Shown piece by piece: positions 36,867 through 50,410 of a stretch of 64,000 nucleotides of DNA (position 1 is the first letter of the stretch; each line of letters opens with the position of its first letter). Where the stretch lies: the NCBI RefSeq assembly GCF_000247815.1, contig NC_021683.1, forward strand, positions 11,989,676-12,053,675. The letters are read 5' to 3'. This DNA is from Ficedula albicollis. Lineage: Eukaryota; Chordata; Aves; Passeriformes; Muscicapidae. The notes under the pieces were generated by a model that was not told where the DNA came from, made no database searches, and saw only the letters and a list, made by a program, of their open reading frames with translations. Position numbers and translations under genes: made by a program.

Positions 36867-39514
36867 TGAGTTGGTGTGCAATTCAGAATATACTATAAGT
36901 AAGAGATGTAGTTTCTATATTAATATAAATCCTCAGATAGCATCTGTGCTATCTGTGTGATTTACATTGTTGGTATCTGGGCCCAGAGTCCCTAAATAAG
37001 TTGCCAGGGCTGTGGTGTGCCACCTACAGGGATCTTGGTTAAACAGTAAATTCCAAACAGACTGAACAAAACAGGTGCCTGATACAGTTGAAATAGTTAT
37101 AGATAATGCATATTTTCAAGTGCTAGAGAAATACAGGCATTTATATTTGCATTCCTGAGACTACTCTTCAATGCTACCCTGAACTGAAAGTTTTTCAAAA
37201 CAACAGGAGTGCTGCATATGACTAATCCTTAACTTTACTTCCGGGATGAAATTCTTTGGTATCAGAAAGAATTCATTCCTGCTTCCTTCTGTCCCTGCAT
37301 ACTGATACTGTGCTCCATTCCATTTTGGATTATTTTGATGCTTTTTTCTTTGTGCTCAGACAAGTTGTGAGGCTTTTTTTTTGTCTTTTTGCCTCCTGAG
37401 CTCACTCCTTTACTTTTTGTAATATTCTTGAGGGGAACATGATCTGAGTTCTGTAACACTGTTTACATAAGCGTGCAGTCAAAACTACATACCTGCATGA
37501 CAAGGGTGTGGCTTTTAATTGTATGCTGGGTATAAATAGCATGAATACTGTAAACAATTTGAGATAGATTATGAGATACTATCTTTTTAATCATGATCCT
37601 TGCCAGATGTAATCCTTAGATAAGATTCACACTTCCGTGACTTCACCACTGATAAGATAATAAGGCGAATTACACTCAAAGGGCCTCCCAATGTCACTTA
37701 AATCAGTCACTTGTTTTTAGCATAAGCTCTGTGGAAACATAAGCAGAAGGACTCTTACATAAGACTCATTGCTAAACATGGTATTTAGTTATACATGAGA
37801 CACACTCAGGGAAAATCTCAGGTGACAAAGGAAGATGCTTCAGAGCATTAATCCCAATATAGTAACTTGCCATATACTGACAAATATATCCAAGCTTAAG
37901 TAATTAAATCTTTTTTTGAAGACGCACTATGATAAGGAGTAAGTGTCCTGAGCAGATTAAATTTCTTTTTCCTCTCACATTCAGCAGTTCAGCAGCAGTA
38001 TGAAACCAGTCTCTCCTTTCCTTCTGCTGTTTTTTTTTCTTTTCTTTTAGAGTGGCCTGGGTATAAAAATATAAATACTATGTTCTCTGGTCTCTTCAAT
38101 GAAAATTTATCATCTCCCTTTATTAGTGTGCGACATTATCTTCATTATTTAATCTTGTTATCTTGTTTTCCTTTTAGTATATCCTGCTTGTTCAGATTGA
38201 CAGTCTAAATATACCTTTATTTAAAACAATTGTGTCCTGTGCCTTATATCCAAAATCTTTAGTTCAAAGAAATTATCACTGAAATTGTTGAATGTCTCTG
38301 TCTTATCAGTGGATATAATTGCATCAATATTTGCATTTAAAAGATTACTAAGAGTGGTTTAACACCCAGGAACTTGTGTTTCATTCCACCTGCTTCATTT
38401 TGGTTTATTCTTGAATAAGTAAAAAGATGGAGCCCAGATCAGTGTCAGTGCAGCTCTGATGTGTTGTGTCTCTCTGTGTTCATGCATTTATTATAGGACA
38501 GACTTTCAGCTGCTCCAAGCGGCCTCTGGAAAATTCTTGTTGTGTTAACTGTGTGAGAAGGGGAGGGAGCTGTGGGGCGTGGGTTCCCCCCCCCTACTTC
38601 TCTGTAGTGGCAACTTGTCTTCTGCCTGAAAAAATAGTTTCTTCTATTTTTAAGAGGTGCTTAAGTGTGAAACTCTGTAACTGATCACACATTCACATTT
38701 GTTTGACTTGGTGTTCCTTGCTTCTGCAGCCTGCATGAGGCAGGTGAAGGAATATTGAAAGGCAGCAGTTCTGTACTACTAAAAGAAATCTGATTTTTAG
38801 CATAGTCACAGACATCTATATGTCTGAAAAAGTCAAGAGTTAAAATGACATTTCTATTTTAAAGATTTGTGAAATGATTGCTAGAAGCACTGGTGTTTGA
38901 GTATTCGTGAATGTGTTCTTTTCTCAGTCTTTACAAATAAACGGGAAATGACAATGTTTTAGGAGCAACCTCCATTTAACCTGCAAGATGAAATATAAGT
39001 TTAATGAAGAGCTGTAAATGGAGGACTCTTTTCCCCCTTCAGTGGTGTAAAGCATCATCCCAGTTGCAACTGCTTAAATTACTTATTTTCAAGGGGGTAC
39101 TAGGTGAAACGGAGTACAGTCCAAACTGGGGGGGGAAGGACAGAGGGGTAGTGTTACAAAATGTGTGTAAGAGGCTTTTATGAAGGTGCAGACCCTGGTT
39201 CATAAAGTTTTCAGGCTCTTGGTATTTCTGCAGATGAGTAAATGTTAAAGGAGTTATGTGATACAAGTAACACAACACTTTTTATTTCCAACTGCTTGAT
39301 TACATTAGCTCTAGACAAACTAAAATAGGAAAAAACAGCTTTAATTTGTACATTCAAGGTCACACTTCTTTCAGACCTTGAATATATGACGGTAATTATT
39401 ATATTGCAAATGGCCATACCTAGTACAATGAGTTAAATTCCTGTTCCACTTGTGCTGGGGAGTTTTATGTCAAAATTGCAATTCCAGGTTGTTTCTGTAG
39501 CTTTCTGAAAATGA
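36867..39514. other. Non-coding DNA, nothing identified
   Basis: There is AT-rich sequence with short homopolymers, including C9 near 38587 and G9 near 39129. No repeat family or exon is recognised. Confidence 0.45.
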
Positions 39515-39682
39515 GACCAGCTTCTGGAGACTGTGGAGTCTTCCTTATTGGAGATATCCAAAAGCAGGCTGGACATGGTCCAGCTGGACAACAGCTCTGC
39601 CTGGTCCTGCTTGAGCCAGGGAAGTTGGACCATACAACCTCCAGAGGTCCCTTCCCAACTCAGCCATTTTGGGATTCTCATT
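39515..39682 (+). mobile_element. CR1 LINE, 3' fragment
   Basis: Forward-orientation CR1 landmarks occur in order: GACTGTGGAGTCTTCC, TTGGAGATATCCAAAAGCAG, CTGGACATGGTCC, GCTCTGCCTGGTCCTGCTTG, AGTTGGACCATACAACCTCC, CCAGAGGTCCCTTCCCAACT and a tail GGGATTCTC. It is an old, 5'-truncated copy of the subfamily whose tail carries CTCCAGAGGTCCCTTCC. Confidence 0.9.
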
Positions 39683-42600
39683 TACCCTGAGAGTTAGTCA
39701 GATGGAGCCAGAGTATGGAACTATAAGCTGCTGTACACAGGGACACAGCTGTTCACAGTATAGGTGTATCATATCTGGGCACAGGGTGGAAGTCGTGTTC
39801 AGTGTCCTAAAGCAGCAAATAAAAGGCAGTACTGCAGCAGATCCCCAACACAATTGAGTGCTCTGACACTATGAGGAGCTTTTCTTACTGAGAAGTTGGA
39901 TAAAATATCACAGATTAAGCCACTGATTTTCTTAAGGATGGAATTACAGGCTTAGGGCTGTTACAGGTAAGAGATCAAAAATGGACCCTGTTGAAGATCT
40001 CCACCTGATACATGAGATTGTTTTTCTTCAGGTTTACTTCAGGTTTAATAGTATGGAGCCTAGATCACCAAAAAAAGAACTCAATTCAAGCTAGAAGCAA
40101 TGTATTGGCATGTTTAGAAGCAGGACTATATACAGAACCTATCTTAAAAACAAGACCACAACAGTTCTGGTACATCTAATGATATTTTCAAATGCCTTTT
40201 TTTTTCCTTTCTGTCTCTAAAAAAGATTTTGTGTCTCCTTACAATTTGCCAGTGTATACTCAGACAACAGATTTCATCCAAAATATAGCTAGCACAAATA
40301 GTTTCTCAATTTGAAGCAAGTCCATTACTAGTGTGGAATAGAGAAATAAGGAGTCTAATTGAATTAATATGGGCATTGTGTCAATAATACTGCCATGGTG
40401 ATTAATGAAGATTAATTTCCTTCAGAATGAATGTTCTATGCAACAACCTCCTCTTTTGTCAAAGATGAAAAATATCAATGAATTCAGATTTAGTAGAGTA
40501 ATATACAGTCTAAGTACTTAAAAGTGCAAATGACTATTTTTATTTGTATTTTCCTGCTTGGGTTATGTTGTAATTTTAAATGCCCTTCTGCACAATCTGC
40601 TGTAGTTCTAGGTATGCAAGAGGGAATCAAGCTCCTACTCAAATTATGCCATTGCAATGGAGGGCAATGACTGATGAAAGGGGAGGGATGTTGGCTTCAT
40701 CTCTTCCTGTTTGTGAACACAAATGTATGCTCCTTGTCAGAAAACTGCTTGCTTTTGGGAAGGCAGCCAACAGTGAGTTTCTGTAGCAAAATGAGCTGTT
40801 CTACCAATATGGAGTGATTTCAAAGTGTACTTACAGTCAGGCTGAGGTGCTGAAGAAGGAGTGAGGAGACTGATTTATGTTCTGTGTGTAACACAAATTA
40901 TAGGAAATGGAATTAAGTTGTTTGCACCAGCGCATTGTTCTGTGAAGGTATTTGAGCAAATTGTCCTATGAAATACATTTGTGTCAAGGAAAGAGTAGCA
41001 ATTTTTTATAAAAATAATTTAATAAGAATTTTCACTTTTAATTTTAATTTAACCTTGTAGTTTCTCATATAATTACATGATAAGATACCTTCTGTGAGTG
41101 CCTTATAAAGTTTTTGAGTCAATAGTATTAGACATTAATTAGAAAAACCCAAAGGATTATTAGATTAAATGGAAAATATTAAACATTTTTTATATATATT
41201 TATAATCCCTTTTATAAACATGCTGGGATTTTTTTGAAGAGGCAGTCACTCTACCCAATTTGGTACTGAAGGGATGCTTTTTAATTTATCTTTTATCATT
41301 AATAATGAGCTCAAAAGAAAGGTTATGTCTGATAAGGTTACCCACTTCCAAGCATAACTATCTCTATAGAATTTCACAACAAAAATCAGTTTGACATGCT
41401 ACATGAAGGAAATCATAAACACCTTAAGAAGCTTAAATATTTAGAACCTATATCTTAAAATTCTTGGTTTTCTGTGTAAGATTTCTTAATCGAATATGAA
41501 GCTGCTATCTGCAGTTAATTAGATTTAGATTGTGTCTGCTGAGGAGCCAGTAAAGATAAACAACTTGGTTATCAATTTAAATATCCTGGGTTTGCAAAAG
41601 GTCATAAAGCAGTACCTGTTCTTCCTACTAGTTTCAGGAAGTACAAGCAATTGTCCTTATGTGTATCCTTATGTATCTTAATGTTCTGCTTTAAGAATAT
41701 TATTAAATCCATTGATCCTCTTAGTGAATCAATAATCTGGATAATCATTTTAAATTTAATCTTTCATGTCATAAAGAGATGTCTAGGCTTTCCAGGTAAT
41801 ATCAGTACACAAGTTTTTCCTTGATAAACTGAAGAGGGAGATTGATGTTGATCTTGTATAGCCAAAGGATTATTTGCAAGAAAAAAAAAATCACCTTGGA
41901 AAGTAAGTAGGACTTACTGCTGGGTATTCATAGGACTCTTTTCCTTTTCCCTTACCCCTCTATGCCTATCATTCAGAAAAGCCTTTGCACTTAAAATACA
42001 AAGAAAACAGCCAACAAAAGCTAAATCCATGCTCTGCTATACACTGCCACATGAGGTTTTAGTTATGGAGCTGAAATGAAGAACGAATTGTATTTTCCTA
42101 AATGCTGCCTTTTATTGCATTGTCTTTTAAAGGTGCAAGTAGGATTTTTTTTTTTAATATTGAAATTCAATGGATGAAATTACTTCCACCTAAAATGCTC
42201 TTTTTTTGTTTATATCTTTAGTGAAAGAACTACCTGGAATTTGCTTCCTGCATCTTCTGGCCTACAGATTGCTCATTTTGAATAAATTCATTAATTTGAA
42301 ATAATAATAAGAGATGACATATTATTCATAGCAGTTTCTGTTGCAGTTGTATGACACCAGAAATTATACATGTTTGAAAATTGCTGGGAGGAAAAAAAAG
42401 GTGTAACAAGGATTAGAATATGATAAATTCTCTTGTCTTAGTTAATATAGTATATATTAGGTACACATACATGGATTAAATTGCTTTGTATAAATTCATG
42501 TCTCTGTGGTATTGAGAAACCTAGGCTTATTTTGAGTTAACATGATTTTCTGAGGATTTTCTATAGGGATTCAGTGATGAAGGAACTATTTTATTTATAG

Positions 42601-44039
42601 GACGTTAGAAAATGATGTCCAACTTCTGCTGGGAAAGGCCTGAAGTAGGAAAAAAACCCCTGTGTTGTGACAAAAGTATTTGGAACATTGTAAGTGACTA
42701 AAATTTATGCTGATAAATGCCTGGAAATTATATGTACTAGAGCAGATTCAGACTATGAGTCCAGTTCTCATATGTTGCTCTGAAGTGTGAAGGAGCTGCA
42801 TCAGCCAGGAGGTAAACACAGATTAAAAAATAAGTGTTTACTCTCTCCAGAAGTCCTGGAGCACAGGGGGTACTTGGAGCTCTTGGAGGCTGTTTCAAGA
42901 CAAAGCACAGGAGCAAAGCCATTGGCATTGGGAAAGGCTCACTGTATTCAGTGGGATGAGAATTCAGTACACTGTTACTGAGTTCTATTTTAGAAATATT
43001 TGGTTAGGAAGATCACCAATTAAAATTGTAAACAGCTGTAAAAAGTTACAAAACCAGCAGTGAAAGCTCCTTTGTTTCTGTGTCTGTCCTTGAAGCATGG
43101 GTGCGGATGGCGAGTCTTCTCTCCTGTGCTTCAGGACTCCAGTCCTACAACTGAATCTGGGTTGGATTGTCTTCTTTCAAGAACCAGTGCTGCTGGGAAA
43201 AAAAAAAAAAAACAAACCAAAAAAACTTTAATTTTAGGTTTCTTTTCTCATGTTGATCTCAGAGTATCTCTTGCTCAGAAGATCAAAATGCAAATTGGCT
43301 CTCTGACGACCTCCTTGAGGCATAGTGTCTGTTTTGTGCAAACTCACTTTTGACTGTATGCTTTGCAAGCTGTTTGTCTTTTTTAAAGTATGTCTTTTTT
43401 ATTAAAAAGATTAAAAGCTCAGATGAGATAGCAGTTATTTCATGTCTAATTAGAGGAGGGATGAAATGCCTGCGCTTTAATCTTGAAAAAATTTGGCACA
43501 TAAATTTTGGTTTTTCAGTTCTTCAGATGCAATAAAATCCAGAGATCATGTAAGTGTTCATGTTACCTTATGCAGAAAGTATCTTGCCTTCTTTCTCTGA
43601 TGAGTTAACTGGAAATGGCTGTGTGAATCTTTGCATAAAAAGTTGTTTATTTTTAATCCAAAACAACAAAATATATTGTTCTTGTGAAAAAAGCCAATTA
43701 TTTTTTAATATAATTTTTTTTTTCTAATTAGATTGTGAGCAAAGTAGAGAAAAATATAATGAAAATATTTGGAAGGCTTGAAGAGAATGTTCATAGTTTC
43801 AGAATAAGGGAGGTAGGGAGAACAGAGAGAATGAAGAAGGGAAAGTGAAGTTACCACAAAAAGGCAAAAGTCCTTTCTGTACTAATTGTGTTTCAGTATT
43901 GAGGAGATGGAATTTTGTGACTCTCTGTTGACTTCCACTATTAGGTGAAAGGGAGCCAGGGATTTTTTTTTAATAGAGACTCTCCTGTAAAGAAAGAGGA
44001 AAACAATAGCTAGCTGTCGCAACAAGCTGATATATACCT
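39683..44039. other. AT-rich non-coding DNA
   Basis: No gene or transposon is recognised. A 15-base A run lies at 43198-43212. Open frames reach at most 97 codons (43060-43353) and that one crosses the A run, giving a meaningless lysine stretch. Confidence 0.45.
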
Positions 44040-44460
44040 TTGATCAGCCAAATGAATGTTGCAGGCATTTCTTATAGAAAGGAGATTGCTTATCGATCTA
44101 TATCAAAATATGCATGCTAATCCCAGGCAGCAGAGAGTATTTTCAAGTGGAGTTAATAATCTGATTGCTGTCCTGTCTGGTGCAATTCACTGAACTCGAA
44201 GCTCTAATCAGTCTGGGGTCTTGCAGTCAAATGTATTTTGCTGCTTAAATTTGGATTTGTGACATTGATTGAAGAGTCCTTGTAAAGGTGTTGACAAATC
44301 AAATTGTTTGTTCCAGTAGTGTTTTGCTAGAGATCAAGTCCAAAGTAATAAGCAGTGAATTTGTTCATTACTAGTAGGGTGAAAGGAATGATAAAATTCA
44401 CCTGCATCATTATTGCAGACACAGTATCAATAAAAGATATGTTTTGAGTGAAGAAAATGT
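44040..44460. promoter_or_regulatory. Candidate conserved regulatory block
   Basis: The sequence is repeat-free and rich in developmental-factor motifs. TTATCGAT (44090-44097) resembles a CUX/ONECUT site, ATATGCATGCTAAT (44108-44121) resembles a POU octamer-type site, and TGACATTGATTGA (44260-44272) combines a MEIS-type TGACA with a PBX-type TGATTGA. Of the blocks in this window it most resembles a vertebrate enhancer. Conservation and activity are unknown. Confidence 0.3.
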
Positions 44461-44828
44461 ACTAGTATTTGTGGCTGAATGTGACGAGTGATGAAAACTG
44501 AAATACAAAGTTGTAATTCAAGAGTTACTTAATAATGGCTTGGAGAAAAATAATATATTTTTAAAACCCCATCTTTACAAATCAGGAAGAAATAAGAAAA
44601 AAAAAAAAGATCTGACATGAACCTCTTTGGATAAACATATTGCCAAAATATCTGCCAAATGTCATGCCCTGAATAAAAACCACAAAAGCCATGTTTCAGC
44701 CTATTTTAGTTGTTTCATTCACATCTTTGTTAGTTGTCCAGTAGGCCATCACTGACTTGAAATGGCCAGTCACAAAAATAGACTGAATTAAGAAAAGGGT
44801 GTTCTTGGGAGCTCTCATAATTTCTGAG

Positions 44829-45075
44829 TAATCACAGGAGTAATGAACTTGGAAGTGACCTCCAGGCTCTCTATTCTAACATCCTGCTTGAAGGAATCAG
44901 CTACAGGATGAGGCCAGTTTAGTCCAGGCTTTGCCCTGTGAGCCTTAATCTTCCAGGGATGGAGACTACGCAACCCCTCTAGGCAGTGTCCTTATGGGTA
45001 CAGTGTTTTCCTTATACCCAGTCAGAACTGTGGCTGATTCAGTTCATGTTCTCTGTCTTGTGTTCTTCCACCACT
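44829..45075 (-). mobile_element. CR1 LINE, decayed 3' fragment
   Basis: In reverse orientation it shows ATCACAGGAG, GGAAGTGACCTCCAGG, ATCCTGCTTGAAGGAATCAG, GTCCAGGCTTTG, CCAGGGATGGAGACTACGCA, ACCCCTCTAGGCAGTGTCC, TTTTCCTTATACCCAG and TTCATGTTCTCTGTCTTGTG. These track the reversed avian CR1 tail (first-strand equivalents of the CTCCAACCTCTCTGGGCAG region and beyond). Divergence is high and the downstream limit is approximate. Confidence 0.8.
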
Positions 45076-48000
45076 TCTGCTGGCAAAGGTTTTGGAATGT
45101 CAGCAACCTCCAGTGTCCGACTTGGTATAAATTCCTGTTGGTGTCAGCTGGGTTATTTGCAGTTTAGAAGCAGACTCTGTAGTTAGGGCTGCAGCACAGA
45201 GCTGGCAACAGGTGTGGGATTTTTTTAGGAGGGAGACAGATGTATAACCAGAATCCCCAGGTCAGGAGGAGCTGGGGAAGATACTTTGCTGGGCTTATTG
45301 AAGAATGCTGATGCCTGCCTTGTTTGGTCCCCTTGCTGAGTGAGAAAGATCTGCCATCCCAATCTCAGAGGCTATCCAAACTCTCAATTTTTTTTTTTTT
45401 TCCTCTGGCAAAGCTGTGTCCTTGGAATGAAATATCTTTTTCTTTTTCTTCTGTTTTTTTTTTTTTTTTTTTAATTTTTCTGCTCCAGAACAAAAGATCA
45501 AGACAGAAAATGTAATTCCAAATACAAAATACTGGAGGTAGCCATGGATTCTTTTTCTTGCATTCTAATCCTTCCTGAAAGGGGGTTTGAGTCCTCTTTA
45601 TATTTGGGTTTTCCTCCTACTGTGTATTGATTTAACAACTAACCAAATGTTATTAAGCATTTTTTCCTTTTGGAATATGATTATGTTCTCAGTTTGATAG
45701 ACTGACCTTTTTCTTTTTTCCTCCTGACATGCATGTAATTCATTCCATCAAACATATTTCTTCTGATGTTTTGGTTTTGGTTTTTTGGTTTTTTTTTTTT
45801 GGTCCCCTGTTTAATTTCAGTGTCTAGGGCCCCCTTCTGTTTCAGAGAAAGACAGTGAAATGCCGAAGACTTCAGTCTGAAAGCATTTTTTTTTCTTTAT
45901 GGTGGTAACTTATTTCCTTTGTAGTCAAAAAGTTTCTCTTTTCTTCCAAGAAGGTCTCCTAGATTCAGTGACAGGGATAATTTTGGGGTTTTTTTGTATC
46001 CTCAAGTAGTCCCTTACTCTCCCACCCACATACCCCTTGGGTTTTTTGCAGGAGTTCTGTGTCTGAGAACCATGCCACATCCCACACAATCCTTTATGAA
46101 AAAGAAAAAATGTAAACTACATAACCCTTCCAGAACATGTTTCAAAACCACAGCAGCCATCTGGTTTTCCAGAAGGCCTGCTGTTCTTTTCATGTTTAGA
46201 GGACTAGTTTGATAACAAACTTGTATAATAAATACAGAGCTGAAAGACAACAAATAAGTGTTTGCCTTCTCCTGACATTTTTGATGTTTTCCTAATTTAT
46301 AACATTAAAGACTGTTAAAACAGATGGGGTTTAATATATTCTCCTGTACAAACACATGGCTGAAGTTGTGTACAATATCAGCGTGTTGGATTATGCGTAC
46401 ACGATCAGATTTCACTTCATGCATTTATTCTAAAGGAACAATGTTTAACTACTAGCAAGCACTTTTTGGTAATCTGTTCACCCTCATAAACAAAATGTAG
46501 CATGCATTGTAGTAAACAAAAATGTAGTAAAGCATAATCAGTAATCATCTGTGTAAACACTTTGTTTCATGATTGACTGAATGCAAGAAGATAACTTTGG
46601 TCAAGTTGCAAATATTTATCTGGCCATATTTTGTATTAACTGAATTGTAGGAACTTCTTAAATCCAGCATTGTCTGATCTGATTAAATGCTTAGCTGAAA
46701 TTTGTCTTGAAATAAGTGATAGTATATCAGTAGGAAAGGCCATATCCCTCCCTGAGGAGTAGGAATATGTTAAAGGAGGTGTCCAGTTGGCAAAACCAGT
46801 TTGGTGCAGACTCCATACGTACCTTTGCACCTTACCATTCTTTTCCACTTTGACTCATTGAATTCATAGTTTTCCTAACAGCTCACAGTGTTGGAATTTA
46901 CTGTTCTGAGGCTACTGTCGCACATAAAGGGGGAAAAGAGATGTTATGAAATCAGATTCAAACAAATAATCCATTCAGTTATTAATATAACAGCATTCAC
47001 CTGTATTTTTATGAAAAGTTCCACCCATATAATGCTGTAACTCGTAATGTTGGAGAGCTATCAAGATATTTAATGATTCTAAGCAAACTTGAAGTCAGCA
47101 GTGGAACATCAAAGGAGGTGTCTATGCCACCCTGCTGTGATTCTTATTAGAACATGGAGTAGACACCCTCCTAATATGAAAATATCAGTGTGTAGACACA
47201 AACCATAGCTTACTTTATTTTTGCTTGGGGAAAAAGAATTAGTCACTAAACCTTTATGCTGTTGTTTAGTTTTACCATGGTAGAACATTTTTAAATTACT
47301 GGTACTTTCAAGAAGGTGGTCTGCTGAATTATGTAAATATGAGAGAAAGTGTTCTACTTGGGGTTGAAGGAGACAGAAATACTAGCTGTGATCCAAGAAG
47401 ACATAGAAACCACCTGCTAAACTGCTTCTATGTTTAGTGTTAATGAAGCACTGAATGGTCAGCATCAATAGAAATCATTAGATCTGTGTAGTCTAAAATA
47501 CCAATCTAGTCTGCTTTTTCAGAATGATGTGTTCTGGATCAACTTTGTAAAAATTTGGGCTATATATAAAATGGCTGGTTTCAGCCGGATTTATTTTGCT
47601 GAAAAATGAGGTTTTCAAACAATATGCTATCTTAATTTTAGCAGTTTGACTCTTTTATGTGCTAACAAAAAGAAATACTCAAATGAGCTTCCATTTTTCT
47701 TTCTAGCAAAATATATTTCTGTGCAAACATTTGACTTTATAGTGTACTTCAGAGTACTTTCTTGTAATTATAAGTTAAATCTGCATTTCTCTTTGACTTA
47801 ACTGTTGAATTATGTGAGGTTATTTATACTTGAATTTTCATTTATTCTAACTCTCTGCCTACCTAGATATTATTTTCTTACTTAAACCATGATTAAAGAA
47901 TGGTAAGTAGGAATTTTGCCTGTATAGTCCAAAGAATTGGAGTTCACAAAAGTTCTATTATTCCTTATCTCAAATTGGTTCAGTGAATTAACTTCTAATG

Positions 48001-50059
48001 CATAAAAATGCTTCTCAGAAGCAGAAGGAGAATACTGAGGGTGGTACTTGTAACTTTATTTTCTGATCTATTTTGTTTAAAACTTCTGTGGAAATCCTAA
48101 TTTAAGGAAAGATCTTTTGTAAGTTTTACTAAATCTTAACTATAAAGCAATCCCAAAGGAACTGAATTTCATGGGTATGTTGATGGCTTTTTTGGGACCA
48201 AAATTGATTCAAAGTTGATTTTTCGGTCACAAGGTTGGCATCTCTTGTAGTTTACCATGCTGGTCAGGGCTGTTTGACCATTTGGGATCAGCACTGACAC
48301 AATCTCTGCCATTGAATTTCCCACTCTGGACAATTGAGCAAGGGCTTTCCATCCAAGACACTTAAGTGCTTGAGTATCTTGTTCAATTGTGGCTACAGCT
48401 TAATGGACAGAATGCAAATCTGTGAAGTGAAAGGTGCCTAATTTTTGAAAGTAAACTTTGCCATAACAACTTATTCAAGATGTAGTTCATATTGTAATTT
48501 AATTTTTTCTTGTGGCACTGGTGCCCAGCTTAGTTATCTAGTTATGTGTGTTTAAAGATTTGTCACTTCTAAGAACTTGTCCCTCAGCCTGTAGCCATAC
48601 GAAATTCCAGTCAGTGTCAGAAAGAAGATTCTTAGGACTGTAGATTTTGTGATCTTAAATAACTTGTTTTTTCTTCTGCTATATTCTGAAAAGAAAATCA
48701 CAACAAACAAAAAATGTGAAAACAGTCAAATGAATATGCACATATTTAAATCATACATTGGGATTAAAATATGTCAAGCTGTGAAAGCTTGAATTTTACA
48801 TTTCCTTCTAACCTTGAAAGTAGCATTAACCTTTAAATGTTACATGACTGGATACCTATTTAAATTCATGTATGGGAAGCTGAATTTATATTAAATTTCA
48901 GTTTCTGGATGTTTAGGAATATGTAATGCTTTCTTTGGATTTCAGTGTGATAGGAAAGGTTTTAATTTTCTTTCATGGCTTTTTTTCTCTTGTGTTTTGA
49001 ATATTGTCGGCTGTGTAGCCCAATGGATGATTAAAATTATGCTGTGGTAGGAGTTTTTCTAGGTCTGTGTTTTACCACATTTATACTGAATGTAACTGTA
49101 CCTTTTGTGTGCAGGAACGTCTGCTTTGTGTACTCTTTGCACCTTTTATTTTCTCTGTCTGTGGGAAAGTATGTAATTATCAATCCATACATAGCAGAAA
49201 GAATATATTAACTCCTAAACAGTGTAGTTTTAATTTTAAAATATTCTGGAAGCTTTTCTAGTTTGCTTTGAATGAAAGTATGAATATTTTTCCCAAATCT
49301 TACTCTTTACTTTCTGCTGAGTTAAAAAAATGTAACTGTTCTTAATTGTTGCATGCGGAACAACAAATCCATAAGCTATAAGCTGACTCAACTGGGGTTT
49401 ACATTATAGACCACCAGCAAATGTAATTGTATGCTGTACACTTGATGAAAAGTACAATATATATCCTCTCAGTAAGGGTTCTTTATTATAAAAGGGATAG
49501 GTATTGCTTGGGTATTAACTATACTGTACTAAAACCCATAAACACCTTTTTACACATAGAGCGCACACTTCAATGCAACAATCAAATGCTTTTCTATAAA
49601 TAACAAACTTATGGAAAAAGAGGCCTTTGATTGCTTTCCAAGAATGCATTGAAACCTTAGAGGGACTTTATTTGCTTCCAGGAGTTGCATGCTGGTTCAT
49701 GTATATCAATATTAAATCTCTCATAATTATTAAAAAATTATGCTTTTATTTTAGTGTTGAACTATGCATAGCTTACAAGCTGAGTTTATCATACTATGAA
49801 AAATTTAAGTCTTTTAGCTAGTGTGCTACATATTTCTCATTGTTAATGCACAACAGGTAGATTTTTTGTGTAAAAGTAATATATCTACTAAACACATGGC
49901 TAAAAGTAGTGTCAAATATAGGTAGAAGAGGAACTTTTCTCTGGTGATTACTTGAAGTCACTTCTGTGCTCAGCTTTGGGTGAAGTGTCAGACTTTCTTC
50001 CTACAAAGAATTATTATGAAAAAAAGCCCATTTTGTTTTATGCCTGGAACAGGTGACGC
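45076..50059. other. Non-coding DNA with pyrimidine-rich part
   Basis: T homopolymers lie at 45388-45401 and 45454-45472, with another T/G-rich tract near 45776-45800. They account for the lysine- and phenylalanine-rich open frames here. From about 46 to 50 kb I see no repeat family, RNA or exon. Confidence 0.45.
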
Positions 50060-50405
50060 CTAAACGCTAAGTGTGCATTTGGTTGAATGTTAGATGGGAG
50101 CTGCCCATGACATCAATCACAGGATTTCATTGTCAGGCTGAGAAAGCAGCAGTTGTTTTGTCTAAAGGTGGGACTGAATTATGTGTGGCCTGACTGCACA
50201 GCAGATGGAACGTGGCTGCCTCTATGTATGAATAGTGTTGTGCAGCTATTAACACACATGCTACAGATGGCGGCTTGTAACCAAGTGCATAAAGCTGAGA
50301 ACTGCAGCACAGGGGTGCAAGCCATGAAAGGCAGTTTGCCTGCTTTGCACTACCCTGTATACGCTCTTGGTGTTTATATGAAGGAACGAATAAAAGGTGG
50401 CTAGC
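50060..50405. promoter_or_regulatory. Candidate regulatory block
   Basis: This repeat-free, GC-moderate block contains TGACATCAATCA (MEIS/PBX-like, near 50107-50118), GCAGATGG E-box-like words and the CTCF-like site at 50259-50273. Open frames on both strands (83 and 98 codons) match no known family and probably reflect base composition. Confidence 0.22.
50259..50273 (+). promoter_or_regulatory. CTCF-like motif
   Basis: TGCTACAGATGGCGG contains the strong core AGATGGCG of the CTCF consensus, while the upstream CCAS half matches poorly. It is a motif match only. Confidence 0.2.
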
Positions 50406-50410
50406 AGTGA

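Noticed and set aside
45295..45515. Lysine-rich and phenylalanine-rich frames
   Set aside because: They are products of T homopolymers at 45388-45401 and 45454-45472.
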